Of a stretch of 61,370 bases of DNA, positions 59,064-61,370 are shown piece by piece. Position 1 is the stretch's first letter. The number at the start of each line of letters is the position of its first letter. Source of the stretch: Chlorobiota bacterium (lineage in GTDB: Bacteria > Bacteroidota > Chlorobiia > Chlorobiales > Chlorobiaceae); the NCBI GenBank assembly GCA_016868665.1, contig VGGK01000014.1, forward strand, positions 1 to 61,370, read 5' to 3'. Below the pieces are notes generated by a model. That model did no database searches, had not been told where the DNA came from, and saw nothing but the letters and a program-made list of their open reading frames with translations. The position numbers were made by a program, and so were the translations under genes.

Positions 59064-59714
59064 ATGGAAATACTGACCGAACATATCACCAACGCCGGGC
59101 TGGGCGAGCGTGTTGTCACGGAAGCCCAGTTATCCCGTCTGCTCGATGGCACGCCGCAACGCCGTTACAACCTGGTTAACCGCGCTCTGCATCGTGGAGA
59201 ACTGCTGCGCTTGAGACGCGGCCGTTACCTGCTCTCTTCGGCTGTAAAGCAGGGTAAAATGCATCCCTTTGTGCTGGCCCAGTCACTGCTGCCGGGATCG
59301 TATATCTCAATGGAAACAGCTCTCGGTTTTCATGGGTGGATTCCCGAATCGACACCAATCACCATGTCTGTTACACCGCATAGACGACGCCAGACTCTCG
59401 ACATTCCGAAATTCGGTCAATTCCGGTATTTCCCGTTAGCGCTGAACACAGGATGGTTTCTTGAAGGCGTCGGTCGGGATACGCTTGCAGGACAGAGCTA
59501 CCTGATGGCACAGCCGTTACGAGCCTTACTCGACATTTTCTGCCTGCGCAAGATTGATTATCCGGGCATCAGGAGTCTGACTGAAGGAATGCGCATCGAT
59601 GAGTATGAACTCGCCTCCATTGACAAAGACGATCTTGAACAGATGCGGCCGGTCTATCAGCATAAACGCATGGAAACCTGCATCTCTGCCATGCAAAGGG
59701 AACTGAAACAATGA
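59064..59714 (+). CDS. abiEi: AbiEi-family antitoxin of a type IV-like TA/abortive infection pair
   Basis: The protein has 216 residues. The N-terminal winged helix contains RYNLVNRALHRGELLRLRRG in two parts, the family's RG[R/K]Y segment (RRGRYLL). A C-terminal half with SYISMETALGFHGWIPE and AQPLRALLDIF follows. It represses its own promoter and counteracts AbiEii. There is no ribosome site, in keeping with a leaderless transcript. Confidence 0.9.
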   Translation: MEILTEHITNAGLGERVVTEAQLSRLLDGTPQRRYNLVNRALHRGELLRLRRGRYLLSSAVKQGKMHPFVLAQSLLPGSYISMETALGFHGWIPESTPITMSVTPHRRRQTLDIPKFGQFRYFPLALNTGWFLEGVGRDTLAGQSYLMAQPLRALLDIFCLRKIDYPGIRSLTEGMRIDEYELASIDKDDLEQMRPVYQHKRMETCISAMQRELKQ

Positions 59715-60568
59715 TCGGCATACTTCGCAAACGGCTGGAGCGCTATTCCGTTTCTGAAGCAAAACAGGAGGAGCAGGCGCTCAAGGAAATCCTGCAGGAA
59801 GTGGCGCTTTACGGGTTATGGCGTGCCGACTTTTTTGAGGTCGCTGCATTTCAGGGAGGCACCTGTCTGCGTATTCTGCACGGGTTGCCCCGTTTTTCGG
59901 AAGACCTCGACTTCATTCTGCGCACCCCTGACAAGGAGTTCCGATGGAATCCATTTTTCGAAACCCTTGAACCGGTAATGGCTGAATTCGGCATCCGCTG
60001 TGAACTTGTCGATCGAGGCAACATGGATCGTGCGGTTCGTGAGGCGTTACTGAAAGATGATTCCTTTGCCGGTCAACTCAATCTTTCGTTTTTCGGCGGC
60101 CAAAACCCGCGCAAACTTAAAATAAAGCTGGAAATCGATACACAGCCGCCTGAAGGATCGGATTTCGAATACCGGTATCTCGATTTTCCGCTCGACTTTG
60201 AACTCTGCACCCAAACGCTGGCAAGCAACTTTTCGCTCAAGATTCATGCACTGCTTTGTCGTCCATATATCAAGGGTCGCGACTGGTTTGATTTCAGCTG
60301 GTATGTTGCACAGAACGCCACACCAAATCTGCTGCTCCTTGAAAACGCACTCCAGCAATACGGGCCGTGGGCAGGAAAACACCAGAGCGTCGATCAGGAA
60401 TGGCTCAATACAGCATTGAGCGACAAGATCGGTTCCATCGACTGGTCGAAAGCTTCACAGGATGTCGCCCCGTTCCTGCCACCACCCTTCCAGCAGAGCC
60501 TCAAGCTTTGGAGCATTCAATTCTTCAAAGCAAAGCTCGCGACGTTAATCCCACGAACCATCACATGA
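59711..60568 (+). CDS. abiEii: AbiEii-family nucleotidyltransferase toxin
   Basis: The protein has 285 residues, overlapping abiEi by 4 bp. Motif I GGTCLRILHGLPRFSEDLDF carries the Gly-Gly-Thr and the two Asp. KLKIKLEIDT and FSLKIHALLCRPYIKGRDWFD match motifs II-IV (the latter shown as SLKIHALLCRPYIKGRD). AbiEii toxins transfer nucleotides, in related MenT enzymes to tRNA. All motifs look intact, so this is the one clearly functional TA pair here besides DUF4160/DUF2442. Confidence 0.92.
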   Translation: MIGILRKRLERYSVSEAKQEEQALKEILQEVALYGLWRADFFEVAAFQGGTCLRILHGLPRFSEDLDFILRTPDKEFRWNPFFETLEPVMAEFGIRCELVDRGNMDRAVREALLKDDSFAGQLNLSFFGGQNPRKLKIKLEIDTQPPEGSDFEYRYLDFPLDFELCTQTLASNFSLKIHALLCRPYIKGRDWFDFSWYVAQNATPNLLLLENALQQYGPWAGKHQSVDQEWLNTALSDKIGSIDWSKASQDVAPFLPPPFQQSLKLWSIQFFKAKLATLIPRTIT

Positions 60569-60622
60569 TGAAACACACTTGCAGCGCATTCAACCGCTTC
60601 CCCTTACAGGTTCTTTGCCAAT

Positions 60623-60770
60623 AGCTTGTCATTCGGTAAGAGAAAGCAAATCAATTGTTGCTTACCGCAATCACTTAACGCCTCAAGAACCCCCAACAAG
60701 TTATTCCAGCATATCCCTATGTTGTTCAAGAAGAGATTTTTTGGCACCGGATCAACATCCCGAGGCCTCT
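60623..60770. repeat. 148-bp direct repeat, copy 2
   Basis: Same orientation as copy 1, offset by exactly 2480 bp, about 94% identical. Its right end directly joins a PIN-domain toxin frame. Confidence 0.9.
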
Positions 60771-60772
60771 CG

Positions 60773-61156
60773 AATGTGCTTATCTCCGGCATCCTGTTCG
60801 GGGGAAAACCCAGGGAAATATTGCGTCACGGCTTTTCCGGAAAAATCACCAACGTCACCTCTCCACCTCTTTTGAAAGAGATCGAGGATGTTCTGCGTCG
60901 GCCATTCGGCCTGGGTGAAGCACAGGTGTACGGAATCATCCGGTTGTTCAGGGACACTTTTTCGATTGTCAGTCCTGAAAGAGACCTCAGTGTCGTTACC
61001 GCCGACCCCGACGATAACCGTATCCTCGAAGCTGCCTCTGCAGCCGGTGCTGACGCTATTATCTCCGGCGACACCCATCTGCCCGATCTCGCTGAATGGA
61101 ACGGCATTCCTGTCCTCACGCCCGACACCTTCCTTCAGAAATTCCTTTCAGCCTGA
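60773..61156 (+). pseudogene. PIN-domain toxin, N-terminus replaced by the repeat
   Basis: From NVLISGILFGGKPREIL the text is a PIN-family toxin (COG1569-like), with TADPDDNRILEAA and IISGDTHL as later acidic motifs. The normal beginning (…xxDTNVLISG) is missing. The residue before NVLISG is Ser instead of the DT pair, so the first catalytic Asp is gone. The frame is fused to 49 codons from the repeat. Inactive unless a different start exists. Confidence 0.8.
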
Positions 61157-61370
61157 CAAGCCAACCGCAACCTCCAGCACAGTTCCGGAATCAGAATGTA
61201 ACCGTTAAGGCTACGGGTCTCATTCCCTGCAGCATTGTGCATACCCCAGCCATCAAGGTATGAGGGAGAAATGTTTTACAGGAGAATTTTCACGTACGGA
61301 TGTACGTCGCAAAGTGTTCCTTCTTCCCAAGGATCTTCCTATCCGTAATCATCCTGAAGAATTACAAGCA
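61157..61370. other. Right edge, no gene recognised
   Basis: No convincing gene. Positions 61284-61320 resemble 58945-58981 (28 of 37 positions), in a stretch that could be debris of a gene family also represented upstream of abiEi. Confidence 0.35.

Overview
The window looks like chromosome of a green sulfur bacterium (Chlorobiaceae: Chlorobium, Chlorobaculum or a close relative). The pointers are a CruA/CruB-type lycopene cyclase, a menaquinone-type UbiE methyltransferase, cobalamin-binding radical-SAM proteins of the kind used in bacteriochlorophyll pathways, a SudAB/Nfn ferredoxin-NADP(H) pair, a 2-oxoacid:ferredoxin oxidoreductase, hybrid-cluster protein, and HhH/beta-barrel outer-membrane proteins typical of Bacteroidota/Chlorobiota. 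The genus cannot be fixed from sequence alone. No rRNA, tRNA, CRISPR array or complete insertion sequence was seen.

Layout. 1-5.1 kb: a radical-SAM gene whose 5' half is missing at a sharp junction, a 50-bp near-perfect palindrome, a lipoprotein, a DUF900-type hydrolase and a full-length B12/radical-SAM enzyme. 5.4-8.9 kb: a compact operon rrf2-ferredoxin-TPR-hcp, read leftward, with a perfect 19-bp palindrome in front of the regulator. 9-29.7 kb: mostly housekeeping genes, in order a methyltransferase and small haem-binding protein, an M50 protease, folP, smc, HAD phosphatase, nusB, phosphoesterase, nth, fused pabBC, ppx, a DGK1/VTE5-family kinase, tsaC/sua5, an HhH-barrel protein, rluB-type gene, scpB, hisA and hisH.

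29.9-36.2 kb: nfnAB (sudBA), then nikR and a predicted nickel-uptake operon (outer-membrane protein, NikMN, NikQ, NikO). The promoter between nikR and the operon carries an inverted repeat whose half-sites lie two helical turns apart. 36.2-42.6 kb: a NYN-S1 protein, an AEC permease, a ferrochelatase-like protein and an efflux adaptor, hisI, ubiE, VanZ and LOG proteins. 42.7-47 kb: an amino-acid dehydrogenase cotranscribed with a three-gene 2-oxoacid:ferredoxin oxidoreductase. 47.1-51.4 kb: lolD-cruA-ligA. 51.6-52.5 kb: a CxxCxxCC protein and a small exported protein interrupted by a frameshift at an A6 run.

52.6-56.3 kb is an arsenic module: arsR, a redox thioredoxin, a Cys-tailed rhodanese, an ArsP-like permease, arsC and acr3. 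Two nearly identical 16-bp operators lie in front of arsR and in front of the thioredoxin gene. 56.4-61.4 kb is a toxin-antitoxin cluster and its debris. It has two intact XRE antitoxins, each preceded by the remnant of its toxin, a DarG-like fragment, a DUF4160/DUF2442 pair, a complete AbiEi/AbiEii pair with a palindromic, apparently leaderless promoter, and a PIN toxin that lost its first catalytic Asp. Two 148-bp direct repeats (about 94% identical) bracket the two intact pairs, and broken TA genes abut the outer ends of the repeats. This is the most unusual part of the window.
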